Shown here: piece after piece, positions 1 through 8,555 of the stretch
Position numbering within the stretch: position 1 is the first letter of the stretch
How the letters are laid out: each line of letters starts with the position of its first letter
Source of the DNA: Bacteroidales bacterium
GTDB taxonomy: Bacteria; Bacteroidota; Bacteroidia; Bacteroidales; UBA12170
Length of the DNA: 57,769 nucleotides
Assembly: GCA_021158405.1 (NCBI GenBank)
Contig: JAGGUP010000078.1
Span: 1 to 57,769, forward strand
Reading direction: 5' to 3'
Position numbers and translations under genes: made by a program
The notes under the pieces: model-generated
The model's input: only the letters and a program-made list of their open reading frames with translations
The model's database searches: none
What the model was told of the DNA's origin: nothing

Positions 1-132
1 ACAGTTTCTTTTCTCCTTTTTTCTCATCAAAAAATATTTCCATAAAAAGGCTATTAAAAGATTTTGTGATTCAAAAAAGAAAAAAACAATTCTATTTATT
101 TATCAGTCATTTGGAATTATAATTGGTATGAT
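1..132 (+). repeat. MITE-like element, copy A (cut by window edge)
   Basis: This AT-rich stretch is nearly identical, in inverted orientation, to 52791-52925. The shared block includes the run around 'ctccataaaaaggctatt', the A-rich centre and the end motif 'tcatttggaattata'. Its right end carries the TATACCAA-type terminal repeat (seen here as ttggtatga), so the copy is truncated on the left by the window start. It contains no credible gene; the open frame that runs through it is AT-rich coincidence. The outer end abuts and slightly overlaps the palindrome at 129-157. Confidence 0.7.
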
Positions 133-157
133 ACGATGACTCGGAGTCATCGTATCA
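129..157. repeat. Perfect palindrome of the TGATACGATGAC family
   Basis: The arms TGATACGATGAC (129-140) and GTCATCGTATCA (146-157) are exact reverse complements, and pairing continues into the centre (TC G GA). It lies just past the 3' end of the hsp20 gene, so it could fold in that transcript, but no U-tract follows on either strand and a normal intrinsic terminator is not supported. The same unit recurs four times at 36537-36608, so it is better read as a dispersed repeat. Confidence 0.75.
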
Positions 158-179
158 TTAACTTTCTTTTAAAAGTTTG

Positions 180-617
180 TTATTTGATTTCAATTTGTTT
201 CATAGGCTTTGGTTTCATTTCTTCTTTTTTAGGGATAGAAACATTCAAAATACCTTTTTCATACTTGGCTGTAATTTTGTCATTTTCTACAGTAAACGGA
301 AGTGAGAAAGAACGGCTAAATGACTGATAGCTAAATTCTTTCTTTGTAAAGTGCTCATCTTCTTTTGTCTCTTTTTCAATCTTTTTTTCAGATGAAATGT
401 TGAGCACATTATTGTTAAGCTCCACTTTAAAATCTTCCTTTTCAAAACCCGGCGCTGCCATTTCAACCTCATAACCTTCTGCATTTTCTTTTACGTTTAC
501 CGAAGGCAATGTGGTATTGGTTACCGAAAAATTCCTGTTTGACCAATCAAACATATCGTTTTCAAAAAACCGATCAAACAAACTTGGAAACTGATTTGTA
601 AATCTAACGAGTGACAT
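180..617 (-). CDS. Small heat-shock protein, Hsp20/alpha-crystallin family
   Basis: A 145-residue ATP-independent holdase chaperone that should bind unfolding proteins in the cytoplasm. The alpha-crystallin domain covers about residues 36-130, ending in the family-typical KGILNVSIPK (121-130). The C-terminal I-x-I anchor used for oligomer assembly is present as IEI (142-144). The N-terminal arm is short and rich in Phe and Asp, as usual. The start is supported by a strong GGAGG ribosome-binding site at 626-630, rare in this window. The gene stands alone between repeats. Family assignment is secure; the client range is not known. Confidence 0.93.
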   Translation of the reverse strand: MSLVRFTNQFPSLFDRFFENDMFDWSNRNFSVTNTTLPSVNVKENAEGYEVEMAAPGFEKEDFKVELNNNVLNISSEKKIEKETKEDEHFTKKEFSYQSFSRSFSLPFTVENDKITAKYEKGILNVSIPKKEEMKPKPMKQIEIK

Positions 618-625
618 AATTTATT

Positions 626-630
626 CCTCC
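626..630 (-). promoter_or_regulatory. Strong Shine-Dalgarno sequence for hsp20
   Basis: Read on the minus strand this is GGAGG, 8 nt before the ATG at 617. Most genes in this window lack such a site, as is usual in Bacteroidota, so hsp20 is probably translated efficiently. Confidence 0.7.
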
Positions 631-833
631 ATTTTTTTGTTAAACAATAAAATTAATTTCAGAAGGAAAAGTTCAAATTTTATACCATTTTAAAAAAGTG
701 AAATTATTTCAGTTATACTGCTAATGGTAATGAAAAAATGACATAAAAAATGAAAAAATGACATAGCTCTTAGAATTAAGTCCGGCGAAATAAGGAATCC
801 TTTGTTGAATTTAAAAGGATAAAAAGAGGGTAG

Positions 834-872
834 CCCTACGAGATTTTGAACCTTCGTAGGGATTGATAATCC
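834..872 (+). repeat. Dispersed hairpin repeat, copy 1
   Basis: CCCTACGA pairs with TCGTAGGG around a short loop and is followed by GATTGATAATCC. A related copy in the same orientation lies at 1471-1509, on the other side of the GIY-YIG gene. Confidence 0.7.
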
Positions 873-1071
873 TAAGGCGGACATTCCGAAAGCCCCACCA
901 TTTCGATCCATCGACTGACGGAGAGAAATCTATAAATGTTTCCCTACTGAATAAACAGATTTCTCACTACGTTCGAAATGACAAGTGTGCTACGCTCCGT
1001 TGAAATGACGGGGGGTTGCTGAAATAATTGACTGCTATTCTGATAGATTTTTTTGCTAATTTTACTTAATC

Positions 1072-1371
1072 ATGAAGGACGATAATTATTATGTATATTT
1101 TGTCACAAATAAAAACAAAACGGTTTTGTATGTTGGTGTTACTAACAATTTGCCAAGACGAGTTTATGAGCGTTCTAAGGGTTTAATTGATGGATTTACT
1201 AAGAAATACAACTGTCATTATTTGATGTATTATGAGCATTTACTAGAATTGATTATGCCATTAACAGAGAAAAACAAATAAAAAAATACAGCAGATCTAA
1301 AAAAAGATGATTTAATAAATGGTTTTATCCCTGAATGGCGGTATATGAATGAGTGTGTTTTGAATAATTGA
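1072..1371 (+). pseudogene. GIY-YIG endonuclease domain protein, frameshifted
   Basis: The first frame encodes the GIY-YIG core of a small UvrC/homing-type nuclease: YYVYFVTNKN and VLYVGVTNNLPRRVYE, then FTKKYNCHYLMYYEH. After about 1247 the family-typical continuation (IDYAINREKQIKKYSRSKK) is in another frame. After the A-run near 1299-1306 the rest (DDLINGFIPEWRYMNE) is back in the first frame and ends at TGA 1369. Two compensating frameshifts therefore split an otherwise complete gene of about 98 codons. It may be a real pseudogene or assembly error at homopolymers. Repeats flank it on both sides. Confidence 0.85.
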
Positions 1372-1390
1372 GTTTGTTATTCCTAGTCCT

Positions 1391-1509
1391 TCTGTCATTT
1401 CGAGCGCTCCCGTCATTTCAAGAATAAGAAAAAATCTTTATCGTGGCTTGAGACAACTGGTTAAAACTATCCTACGAGGGTTTGAAACCCTTGAAGGGAT
1501 TGATAATCC
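1391..1509 (+). repeat. Repeat block right of the GIY-YIG gene
   Basis: CTGTCATTTCGAG (1392-1404) and CCGTCATTTCAAG (1410-1422) are inverted counterparts of motifs at 972-1011, so the GIY-YIG gene sits between inverted repeats. Positions 1471-1509 are a second copy of the hairpin repeat seen at 834-872, sharing CCTACGAG and GGGATTGATAATCC. Confidence 0.65.
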
Positions 1510-1549
1510 AGAATTCCAATTATTTCATTTTACTTTCAGCTATAAATAC

Positions 1550-1557
1550 TATTTTTG
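1550..1557 (+). promoter_or_regulatory. -7 promoter element of dnaG (TATTTTTG)
   Basis: An exact TAnnTTTG match. Transcription would begin near 1563, downstream of the first possible TTG start at 1555, which argues that translation begins at TTG 1576. Confidence 0.6.
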
Positions 1558-1575
1558 TATAAAATCCGTATTCAT

Positions 1576-3531
1576 TTGATACCACAAGAAACCATACAGC
1601 AAATTCTCGAAACAGTCCAGATTGAAGAGGTTATTAGTGAGTTTGTTCCACTGAAAAGGCGTGGTGTAAACCTTCTGGGTAACTGCCCTTTTCATAATGA
1701 GAAAACACCTTCGTTTACAGTTTCTCCAGCAAAAGGAATTTATAAATGTTTCGGTTGTGGCGCTGCTGGTAATGCCACCAAGTTCTTGATGGAGCACGAG
1801 CATTATAGCTATCCTGAAGCGCTAAAATATCTTGCCAAAAAATATCATATCCACATTGAAGAAAAAGAGCAAACTCCTGAGCAAATTCAAGCCACCACCG
1901 AGCGTGATAGTTTGTTGCATGTTTCGGAATTCGCTAAAGATTATTTCGCTAAAATACTTTGGGAAGATCCAAAAGGAAAAGCTATTGGGTTATCTTATTT
2001 ACGTGAGCGTGGATTAAGTGATGCGCTTATTAAAAAGTTTGAACTGGGTTATAGCCCTGATGAATGGACGGCTTTTACTGATTATGCGCAGACGAACTCT
2101 TATCCGCTGCAATCTTTAAAGAAAACAGGCCTGACTATTGTTAAAGAAAATAACAAAGTTTTCGATAGGTTTAAGGCGCGTGTGATGTTCCCTATTCATA
2201 ATATGTCGGGGCGAGTAATTGGCTTTGGTGGACGAATTTTAAAAATAGAAAAGAGTGCTGCAAAATATCTGAATTCGCCAGAATCTGATATCTATAATAA
2301 GAGTAAAGTTCTGTATGGAATTTATTTTGCCAAGCAATCCATTTTAAAATTGGACAATTGCTTTTTGGTTGAAGGCTATACCGATGTTATTTCCCTGCAT
2401 CAAAGTGGAATTGAGAATGTTGTTGCTAGTTCTGGAACTTCCTTAACTACAGATCAAATCAAGCTAATTAAACGCTTTACGCCAAATATTACCATTTTAT
2501 ACGATGGCGATACAGCAGGAATAAAAGCATCGTTTCGTGGGATTGATATGATTCTGGAGCAGGGGATGAATGTGAAAGTTGTTCTCTTCCCTGAAGGTGA
2601 AGATCCCGACAGTTATGCACGTTCTCATGCGGCTCATGAAGTTGAGGAGTTTCTCGATGTTCAGGCTGATGATTTCATCAAATTTAAAACAAAACTGCTT
2701 AGCGATGAAGCAGCGAATGATCCTATAAAGCGAGGTGGTTTAATTAAGGAAATTGTACAATCTATTGCCATTATTCCTGATGAAATTATGCGTTCGGTTT
2801 ATGTAAAAGAATGTTCTTTATTATTGGATATTCCCGAACAAACCCTTATCAACGATCTAAATAAACGCTTACGGAAAGGGCGTCAAAGTCAAGCGCGTTC
2901 TATTCCAGAGTCTGACCAACAAAAGCTTTCCTCGTCTCCTTCGCAAGTGCAAGTCAGGCCAGAGACCAAATCGCCTTTGGCTTATCAGGAAGAAAACTTG
3001 ATACGTTTACTTTTACAATATGGAAATCAATCCTTCGATTATCGCTTTAAAGAAAATGAAAAGGCAGAAGAGACTGTTATTGAGGTCAATGTGGCAGGCT
3101 TTATTATTGAACAATTGGATGATGACGGATTACGTTTTTTAAATCCTGTTTATCAGCAGATTTATGAAGTCTATAAAACAGGTTTAGATGAAGGAAAATT
3201 ACCGACTCATCATGTGTTTATCAATCATGCGAATGAAGAGATTGTGAAAATTGCGGCTGATGTGTTGAGTACGCCTTATAGCCTTTCGGAAAATTGGTTG
3301 AAAAAGGAAAGAATTCATGTAATGAGCGAGGAAGAAATGCTTTTAAAAACGGTAAATAATTCTGTTTTATCTTTTAAGCAAAGGAAGCTCGAGCAGGAAA
3401 TTCATCTCCTTCAAAACGAACTTAAAGAGTCTGCGGAAAGCGAGAAGGAAAAAGTGATTATGCTTATTCTAAAAAAACAAAATATTCAAAAACTTATTTC
3501 TGAACGTCTGGGCAGAATAGTCTTAAAATAA
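1576..3531 (+). CDS. dnaG: DNA primase DnaG
   Basis: Synthesises RNA primers at the replication fork with the replicative helicase. From the start chosen here, the N-terminal CHC2 zinc finger has C37, H40, C58 and C61 (CPFH ... CFGC). A Toprim catalytic core follows with LVEGYTDVISL (acidic Glu) and LYDGDTAGIKA (DxD), then a C-terminal helicase-binding region to residue 651. The open frame reaches back to TTG 1555, but that codon overlaps the -7 element, and the family normally begins with IPQETIQQIL, so TTG 1576 is preferred. The cyclase-like gene follows after 18 bp, probably in the same transcript. Confidence 0.95.
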   Translation: MIPQETIQQILETVQIEEVISEFVPLKRRGVNLLGNCPFHNEKTPSFTVSPAKGIYKCFGCGAAGNATKFLMEHEHYSYPEALKYLAKKYHIHIEEKEQTPEQIQATTERDSLLHVSEFAKDYFAKILWEDPKGKAIGLSYLRERGLSDALIKKFELGYSPDEWTAFTDYAQTNSYPLQSLKKTGLTIVKENNKVFDRFKARVMFPIHNMSGRVIGFGGRILKIEKSAAKYLNSPESDIYNKSKVLYGIYFAKQSILKLDNCFLVEGYTDVISLHQSGIENVVASSGTSLTTDQIKLIKRFTPNITILYDGDTAGIKASFRGIDMILEQGMNVKVVLFPEGEDPDSYARSHAAHEVEEFLDVQADDFIKFKTKLLSDEAANDPIKRGGLIKEIVQSIAIIPDEIMRSVYVKECSLLLDIPEQTLINDLNKRLRKGRQSQARSIPESDQQKLSSSPSQVQVRPETKSPLAYQEENLIRLLLQYGNQSFDYRFKENEKAEETVIEVNVAGFIIEQLDDDGLRFLNPVYQQIYEVYKTGLDEGKLPTHHVFINHANEEIVKIAADVLSTPYSLSENWLKKERIHVMSEEEMLLKTVNNSVLSFKQRKLEQEIHLLQNELKESAESEKEKVIMLILKKQNIQKLISERLGRIVLK

Positions 3532-3549
3532 CACTAAAGCTTAGCTTAA

Positions 3550-4482
3550 ATGAAAAAGAATCTAAAAAAAATTGACTTTGATAAAATTCTCGAAATTCTT
3601 CACAAAGAGGACGATGAATCGGTTTATCAGAAAACGAATTTTGTGCCCGATAGCACACAATTATATAAGAAATTAGAAACTTATATTGACCCAAAAAATT
3701 TAACTCGTCAATCGGTTTTGGGTATTGATATTTATCGTTATGGAATGTTTCAACATCTTGAACAAACGCTAATCCCCAGTTTATTTAAATTGTTTTTTGA
3801 TAAAACCATTAAGTTGTGTTTGAGATCCAATCAGTTTATATTTCAAAAATACACGGCTCAGAAAATAGAAAACTCCTTTATTAGTACTGGAGATGGAGGC
3901 TTTTTAATTATGGATTCGCCTATGCATTCCATTGTGTTCGCTATTAATTTTGAGATTGTTGTACGGGCGTATAATTCTTATCATCTATTCCCAAAACTTC
4001 GTAATATTATTGGGGGCATCAGTTTGCGATATGCGATAACCTACGATACGCTTTTCACTTTTGATAACAATTTCTATGGAAGTGGTATTATCAATAATTC
4101 GCGCATTTTGGAAAAAGATAATTTAAATCGTTGCTTGCTCGATGAAAACAGTCACAATTGGTTTTTAACCAATATTGATGGCCTCGAAAATTTACAAGTC
4201 TATACCATTGAAGATGTGGCCAATATCTATCATTTTCAGGATTACGACAGAAAATACATCACAAATGGGGAAAATGAAATTTTTAGTAATGAATATTCGC
4301 GTTATAAAGGAATTATCAATGCGGATATTTTAAAAATCGGACAAATTCGAGCGAAAGAAATGAATCTGAATATTTTCAATTTACATCTTCAGGTGAGTTT
4401 GGATATTTCTTCGGATACTGCTAAAAGTCAGAAAAGAATTATTACGATAAGTTTGGGTAATTTAAATACAACCGGAATATAA
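3550..4482 (+). CDS. Hypothetical protein resembling a class III nucleotidyl cyclase
   Basis: A 310-residue soluble protein with no family I can name with certainty. Its layout resembles the class III nucleotidyl cyclase fold. SVLGIDIYRYG (55-65) is like the strand carrying the first metal Asp (D60). FISTGDGGFLIM (110-121) is like the GDG hairpin with the second Asp (D115). HSIVFAINFEIVVRAYN (126-142) is like the following helix, and LRYAITYDTLFTFDNNFYGSGIINNSR in pieces (159-185) is like the segment ending in the transition-state Asn/Arg. R185 is present, but the Asn is displaced, so activity is uncertain. The last 100 residues are unassigned. It is probably cotranscribed with dnaG, and no effector gene is adjacent. 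Confidence 0.6.
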   Translation: MKKNLKKIDFDKILEILHKEDDESVYQKTNFVPDSTQLYKKLETYIDPKNLTRQSVLGIDIYRYGMFQHLEQTLIPSLFKLFFDKTIKLCLRSNQFIFQKYTAQKIENSFISTGDGGFLIMDSPMHSIVFAINFEIVVRAYNSYHLFPKLRNIIGGISLRYAITYDTLFTFDNNFYGSGIINNSRILEKDNLNRCLLDENSHNWFLTNIDGLENLQVYTIEDVANIYHFQDYDRKYITNGENEIFSNEYSRYKGIINADILKIGQIRAKEMNLNIFNLHLQVSLDISSDTAKSQKRIITISLGNLNTTGI

Positions 4483-4569
4483 AAATTAGTCTTTTAGATT
4501 TCCAGAAAAGAGTTTCGTTCTTACTATTAAATCATTTTGAGCTTGTTTTTTTCGAGCGATTAAAATAAT

Positions 4570-4577
4570 TACTTTTG
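4570..4577 (+). promoter_or_regulatory. -7 promoter element of kbl (TACTTTTG)
   Basis: An exact TAnnTTTG match 26 nt before the ATG at 4604, in the gap after the cyclase-like gene; it marks a new transcription unit. Confidence 0.6.
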
Positions 4578-4603
4578 CATAAAAATATATAAAATAAACA
4601 CCT

Positions 4604-5791
4604 ATGTATACTAAATTTCAATCCTTTCTAAAAGAGGAACTGAGCCAGATAAAAGAAGCCGGACTTTTTAAAAACGAACGTATTATTACGAGCCCACAGG
4701 GAGCGGAAATAAGTGTATCTACCGGACAAGAAGTGCTAAACTTTTGTGCTAATAATTACCTTGGTCTTTCTAACAATCCTATATTAGTTCAAGCGGCTAA
4801 AGATGCTTTAGACGAGCGTGGATATGGAATGTCTTCTGTGCGTTTTATCTGTGGAACACAGGATATTCATAAAGAACTTGAACAAAAAATTGCTGAGTTT
4901 TTCGGAACCGAAGATACCATTCTTTATGCTGCTGCTTTTGATGCAAATGGTGGTGTTTTTGAACCTTTGTTAACGGATGAAGATGCTATAATCTCTGATT
5001 CTTTAAATCATGCGTCTATTATTGATGGCGTGCGTTTATGTAAAGCTGCGCGTTATCGTTTTGAAAATGCGAATATGGAAGATTTGGAAGCGCAATTGAA
5101 AGTAGCTCAAAAACATCGCTTCCGTTTGGTAGTTACAGATGGCGTTTTCTCTATGGATGGTAATGTTGCTCCAATGGATAAAATAGTTGAGCTTGCTAAT
5201 AAATATGATGCTATGGTAATGATTGATGAATGTCATTCTGCTGGTGTTGTTGGAGAAACTGGTCGTGGAGTGACTGAGTTGTTTGATATTCGTGGCCAAG
5301 TTGAAATTATTACAGGAACACTTGGCAAAGCATTTGGTGGTGCTGTTGGTGGTTTTACAACGGGTAAAAAAGAAATTATCGATATGCTCCGTCAGCGTTC
5401 TCGTCCGTATTTATTCTCAAACTCACTTCCTCCAATGGTGGTTAGTACGGGCATCAAAATGTTTGATATGATGAACGAAACCAACGAATTACAAGACAAA
5501 CTACATTCCAATACAGACTATTTCTTAGGGAAAATGTTAGCCGCAGGATTTGATATCAAACCCACCAAATCCGCCATCGTTGCAGTAATGTTATATGATG
5601 CAAAATTATCACAAGACTTTGCTGCAAAATTATTGGAAGAAGGCGTTTATGTAATTGGTTTTTATTTCCCTGTAGTGGCAAAAGGACAAGCGCGTATTCG
5701 TGTTCAGCTTTCTGCAGCTCACGAAGTTGAGCATCTTGATAAAGCCGTTGAAGCCTTTGTTAAAGTTGGAAAGGAACTTAAAGTTATATAA
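4604..5791 (+). CDS. kbl: Glycine C-acetyltransferase (2-amino-3-ketobutyrate CoA ligase)
   Basis: A 395-residue pyridoxal-phosphate enzyme that cleaves 2-amino-3-oxobutyrate with CoA to glycine and acetyl-CoA in threonine catabolism. It matches the alpha-oxoamine synthase family end to end. NFCANNYLGLS (47-57) is the substrate-binding start, DECHSAG (208-214) holds the cofactor-binding Asp and His, and TGTLGKAFGG (237-246) carries the PLP lysine K242. The usual partner, threonine 3-dehydrogenase, is not adjacent. KAS-like relatives (BioF, HemA) share the fold, but the length and N-terminal sequence favour Kbl. It has its own promoter. Confidence 0.93.
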   Translation: MYTKFQSFLKEELSQIKEAGLFKNERIITSPQGAEISVSTGQEVLNFCANNYLGLSNNPILVQAAKDALDERGYGMSSVRFICGTQDIHKELEQKIAEFFGTEDTILYAAAFDANGGVFEPLLTDEDAIISDSLNHASIIDGVRLCKAARYRFENANMEDLEAQLKVAQKHRFRLVVTDGVFSMDGNVAPMDKIVELANKYDAMVMIDECHSAGVVGETGRGVTELFDIRGQVEIITGTLGKAFGGAVGGFTTGKKEIIDMLRQRSRPYLFSNSLPPMVVSTGIKMFDMMNETNELQDKLHSNTDYFLGKMLAAGFDIKPTKSAIVAVMLYDAKLSQDFAAKLLEEGVYVIGFYFPVVAKGQARIRVQLSAAHEVEHLDKAVEAFVKVGKELKVI

Positions 5792-5862
5792 AGTGTTTGT
5801 TGTAAAATTGTACATTTTCACATCAGCACATTATTAAATTAACACATCAAAGATTAAAAATT

Positions 5863-6540
5863 ATGAGTAATTCATTAATGGATCCTATAGGCAAATTGAT
5901 GGGATTGCGCTATAAATCGCATCCTTGGCATGGTGTTAATATCGGTGATGATGCCCCGAATTTGATTACTTGTTATATTGAAATGGTTCCTACTGACACT
6001 GTAAAGTACGAAGTTGATAAGGAATCCGGCTATTTACGTTTGGATAGACCTCAAAAATATAGCAATACGGTACCCGCTCTTTACGGATTTATTCCACAAT
6101 CTTATTCCGAAGAAAGAGTGGCTGAATATTGCCGAGAGAAAACAGGTAGAGATGAAATAAAAGGCGATAAAGACCCTATTGATATTTGTGTGCTTACGGA
6201 AAAGGAAATTACTCATGGCGATATTTTAGTAAGAGCTATTCCGATTGGTGGTTTCAGAATGCTGGACGGCGATGAAGCTGATGATAAGATTATTGCTGTT
6301 TTAGCCGGTGATGTTGTCTATGGTGGTTATAAGGATATTGGTGATGCTCCCGATTTGATTATAGAACGTTTGAAGCATTATTTTCTTACTTATAAAGATT
6401 TACCGGGAGCAGCCGGAAAAGCGCAAGTAGAAATTACACATACTTATGGTTTTGAAGAAGCCAGAGAAATTATTCGACGATCTATGGAAGATTATCAAAA
6501 TCGATATAAGAATCTTCAGAATTTAATTTCTGATTATTAA
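5863..6540 (+). CDS. ppa: Inorganic pyrophosphatase, family I
   Basis: Hydrolyses pyrophosphate to phosphate in the cytoplasm, pulling biosynthetic reactions forward. The 225-residue protein carries the family I signature DKDPID (102-107), whose Asp residues bind catalytic Mg2+, plus LYGFIPQ (73-79) and DGDEADDKI further on. The extended form, with an insert between the Tyr-Gly-Phe segment and the Asp cluster, is common in Bacteroidota. Its stop overlaps tail to tail by 4 nt with the aconitase-superfamily gene on the other strand, so the two transcripts converge. Confidence 0.93.
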   Translation: MSNSLMDPIGKLMGLRYKSHPWHGVNIGDDAPNLITCYIEMVPTDTVKYEVDKESGYLRLDRPQKYSNTVPALYGFIPQSYSEERVAEYCREKTGRDEIKGDKDPIDICVLTEKEITHGDILVRAIPIGGFRMLDGDEADDKIIAVLAGDVVYGGYKDIGDAPDLIIERLKHYFLTYKDLPGAAGKAQVEITHTYGFEEAREIIRRSMEDYQNRYKNLQNLISDY

Positions 6541-8384
6541 TCTAAATCACGGATAAAATTTACAAGACCTTTAGCCGAGAATATTTTCATTAGTTTATCA
6601 GGCAAAGGTTCGAATTGAAATGTTTTATCGTTTATCTTAAGCTCACCTTTGGCCATATCTATGCTTAATGCGTCTCCTGCTTTGTATTCTTCAACGGCTT
6701 CTGGCAATATTATAATGGGCAAGCCTTGATTTACAGAGGAGCGATAAAAAATTCGATTTACAGATTTTACGATTATGGCTTTAATTCCGGCATGACTTAA
6801 TCCAACTGCAGGATGTTCACGAGAACTTCCACAACCAAAATTTTCTCCGGCCACTATAATGTCTCCTTTTTGAACCCGTTTCGTAAAACTTGGATCGAAA
6901 CCTTCAAACAAATAAGGCATAATCGCTTCGGCATCAGAGCTGTTGATATTATAGGTTAAATTTCCGGCAAACATTTGATCTGTATTCAAATTATGAGCAT
7001 CGGAATAATTCCAAATACCAGCTAAATAGCGATCTTCTCCGGCTGGAATCTCTACTTTACTTCCTTTTTTAAGCTTAAATGGAAATACTTCTTGCCTTAC
7101 TTTAACTCCTCGTGGATCAACAATTTTTCCTGCCAGAGCAGAATGCGCAACAACCGAAGGAGAAGCCAAGAAAATATTTGCTGTTTTATTTCCCATTCTT
7201 CCTTTAAAATTCCTGTTGGCCGTACTAATTACATTGTAATTATCTGCAGGTATTCCTTGTCCGGTTCCTAAACACGGACCGCAAGAAGAAGCTAAAACAT
7301 GAGCTCCGGCTTTCATAAAAATTTCGATGAATCCACTTTTTAAGGCTTCCAAGTATATTTTTTGTGATGCCGGTACAATGAGCATTTGAAAACCCGTGGG
7401 CAGTTTTTTTCCTTTTAAAACCTTGGCGGCTTCCTCTAAATCTTCATATCGACCGTTGGTGCATGTGCCAACTAGTGCTTGATGAATTTTAGTTCCAAGC
7501 ACTTCGCTCAACGCTTTTACATTATCCACATGATGCGGGATTGCCACAACAGGGAAAAGCGTACTTAAATCAATTTCTATTTCTCTCGCATAAATTGCAT
7601 TTTCATCTGCCCAAACAGAATCCATTGACTCACCTAAATGAGCCTCTAAAATTTCATCGTAAGGAAAAACGGCGTTCTTCGCTCCCATTTCTGAGGCTAG
7701 ATTTGTAATCGTCATTCTTTGAGAAATACTCAAGGTTTTTACACCTTCGCCATGGTATTCTATCGACATATAATCAGCTCCGCTACTTCCAATCATACCA
7801 ATTATCCATAAAGACAAATCTTTGGCATAAACGCCTTCCCGAAGTTTTCCCTTGAGTGTTATTTTAATCGTTTCAGGAACTCTAAACCAGGTTTCGCCTA
7901 ACTTCCATAGTCCGGCAGCTTCTGTGCGGTCAATGCCGGCGGCAAAGGCGTTAAATGCTCCAGCCGTGCAGGTGTGGCTGTCGCTTCCAACGATAATCAT
8001 TCCGGGTTTAGCGTATTCTGCCATTATTTGATGACAGATTCCTTTGCCAGCATCGTGGAATTTAGAAATGCCTTGCTCCTTTACGATATCTCTTATTTTT
8101 TGATAATCGTTGGCAAGTTTTGCATTAGTAGGTGGCGCATTATGATCAAGAACTATGAGTTGCTGATTGGAATCAGCTACTTTCTCACCATTCATTTTCT
8201 TGAAAGTATTATAGATACTCGAGGTGTTGTCGTGTGTAAGGACAATTGTTGGTTTTTTAAACACGATACTACCGCGTGAAGCACCAAAGATCTTTTCTAC
8301 AAAGGTTTTTCCACTCATCTTTTTTTGTCGTTTATCATATTGATACTCTGCATATTTTAAAGAGCAATAAATGTTCTGAGGCAT
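6537..8384 (-). CDS. Aconitase-superfamily hydro-lyase, LeuC-LeuD single chain
   Basis: A 615-residue [4Fe-4S] hydro-lyase with the large and small LeuC/LeuD parts fused. Three cluster cysteines are visible: GTCTNGR (C308) and SSCGPCLG (C368, C371). SDSHTCTAGA (134-143) and TANRNFKGRMG (388-398) are family signatures. The C-terminal swivel domain has GENFGCGSSREHP (513-525). The isopropylmalate substrate-loop motif YLRT is absent from the swivel domain, so a compact aconitase or homoaconitase-like enzyme is more likely than IPM dehydratase; this is inference. A second possible start is the Met at residue 23 (8318). No leucine-pathway genes are adjacent. Confidence 0.82.
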   Translation of the reverse strand: MPQNIYCSLKYAEYQYDKRQKKMSGKTFVEKIFGASRGSIVFKKPTIVLTHDNTSSIYNTFKKMNGEKVADSNQQLIVLDHNAPPTNAKLANDYQKIRDIVKEQGISKFHDAGKGICHQIMAEYAKPGMIIVGSDSHTCTAGAFNAFAAGIDRTEAAGLWKLGETWFRVPETIKITLKGKLREGVYAKDLSLWIIGMIGSSGADYMSIEYHGEGVKTLSISQRMTITNLASEMGAKNAVFPYDEILEAHLGESMDSVWADENAIYAREIEIDLSTLFPVVAIPHHVDNVKALSEVLGTKIHQALVGTCTNGRYEDLEEAAKVLKGKKLPTGFQMLIVPASQKIYLEALKSGFIEIFMKAGAHVLASSCGPCLGTGQGIPADNYNVISTANRNFKGRMGNKTANIFLASPSVVAHSALAGKIVDPRGVKVRQEVFPFKLKKGSKVEIPAGEDRYLAGIWNYSDAHNLNTDQMFAGNLTYNINSSDAEAIMPYLFEGFDPSFTKRVQKGDIIVAGENFGCGSSREHPAVGLSHAGIKAIIVKSVNRIFYRSSVNQGLPIIILPEAVEEYKAGDALSIDMAKGELKINDKTFQFEPLPDKLMKIFSAKGLVNFIRDLD

Positions 8385-8401
8385 TGCTATTATCTTTAAA
8401 G

Positions 8402-8409
8402 CAAATATA
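8402..8409 (-). promoter_or_regulatory. -7 promoter element of the aconitase-superfamily gene (TATATTTG)
   Basis: An exact TAnnTTTG match on the minus strand, 17 nt before the ATG at 8384; the leader would be only about 10 nt if translation starts there, longer if the Met at 8318 is used. Confidence 0.55.
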
Positions 8410-8555
8410 GGATTAATGTGCAGATTACCAGATTTGGGATTGTGATATTTTATTGAATATAAAAGCCAATGGAACTTTCAGAATTACTCATCTAGTCAGA
8501 CTTATTAATATTTCCCATCAGTATGAAATAAGAAACAGCTAAGACTTTTTACTTT

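Larger units (their letters stand above)
618..1071. other. Intergenic repeat-rich region left of the GIY-YIG gene
   Basis: 454 bp without a gene. It holds a short direct duplication (aatgaaaaaatgacata, about 730-765), the hairpin repeat at 834-872, a second hairpin (GAGAAATCT near 922 pairing with AGATTTCTC near 956), and two copies of an AAATGAC motif at 975-1010 that recur inverted to the right of the GIY-YIG gene. The open frame across 690-911 is made of these repeats and is not a gene. Confidence 0.6.

Noticed and set aside
129-157. Intrinsic terminator for hsp20
   Set aside because: Perfect stem but no U-tract on either side, and the same unit recurs before lysS; classed as a repeat.
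136-327. 63-codon plus-strand frame with a hydrophobic stretch
   Set aside because: Antisense to the 3' half of hsp20 and begins in the palindrome; hsp20 is clear.
690-911. 73-codon minus-strand frame
   Set aside because: Made up of intergenic repeats, with no family resemblance.
3550-4482. Pycsar anti-phage operon
   Set aside because: Only the cyclase-like gene is present; neighbours are dnaG and kbl, with no membrane or TIR effector, and a catalytic Asn is displaced.
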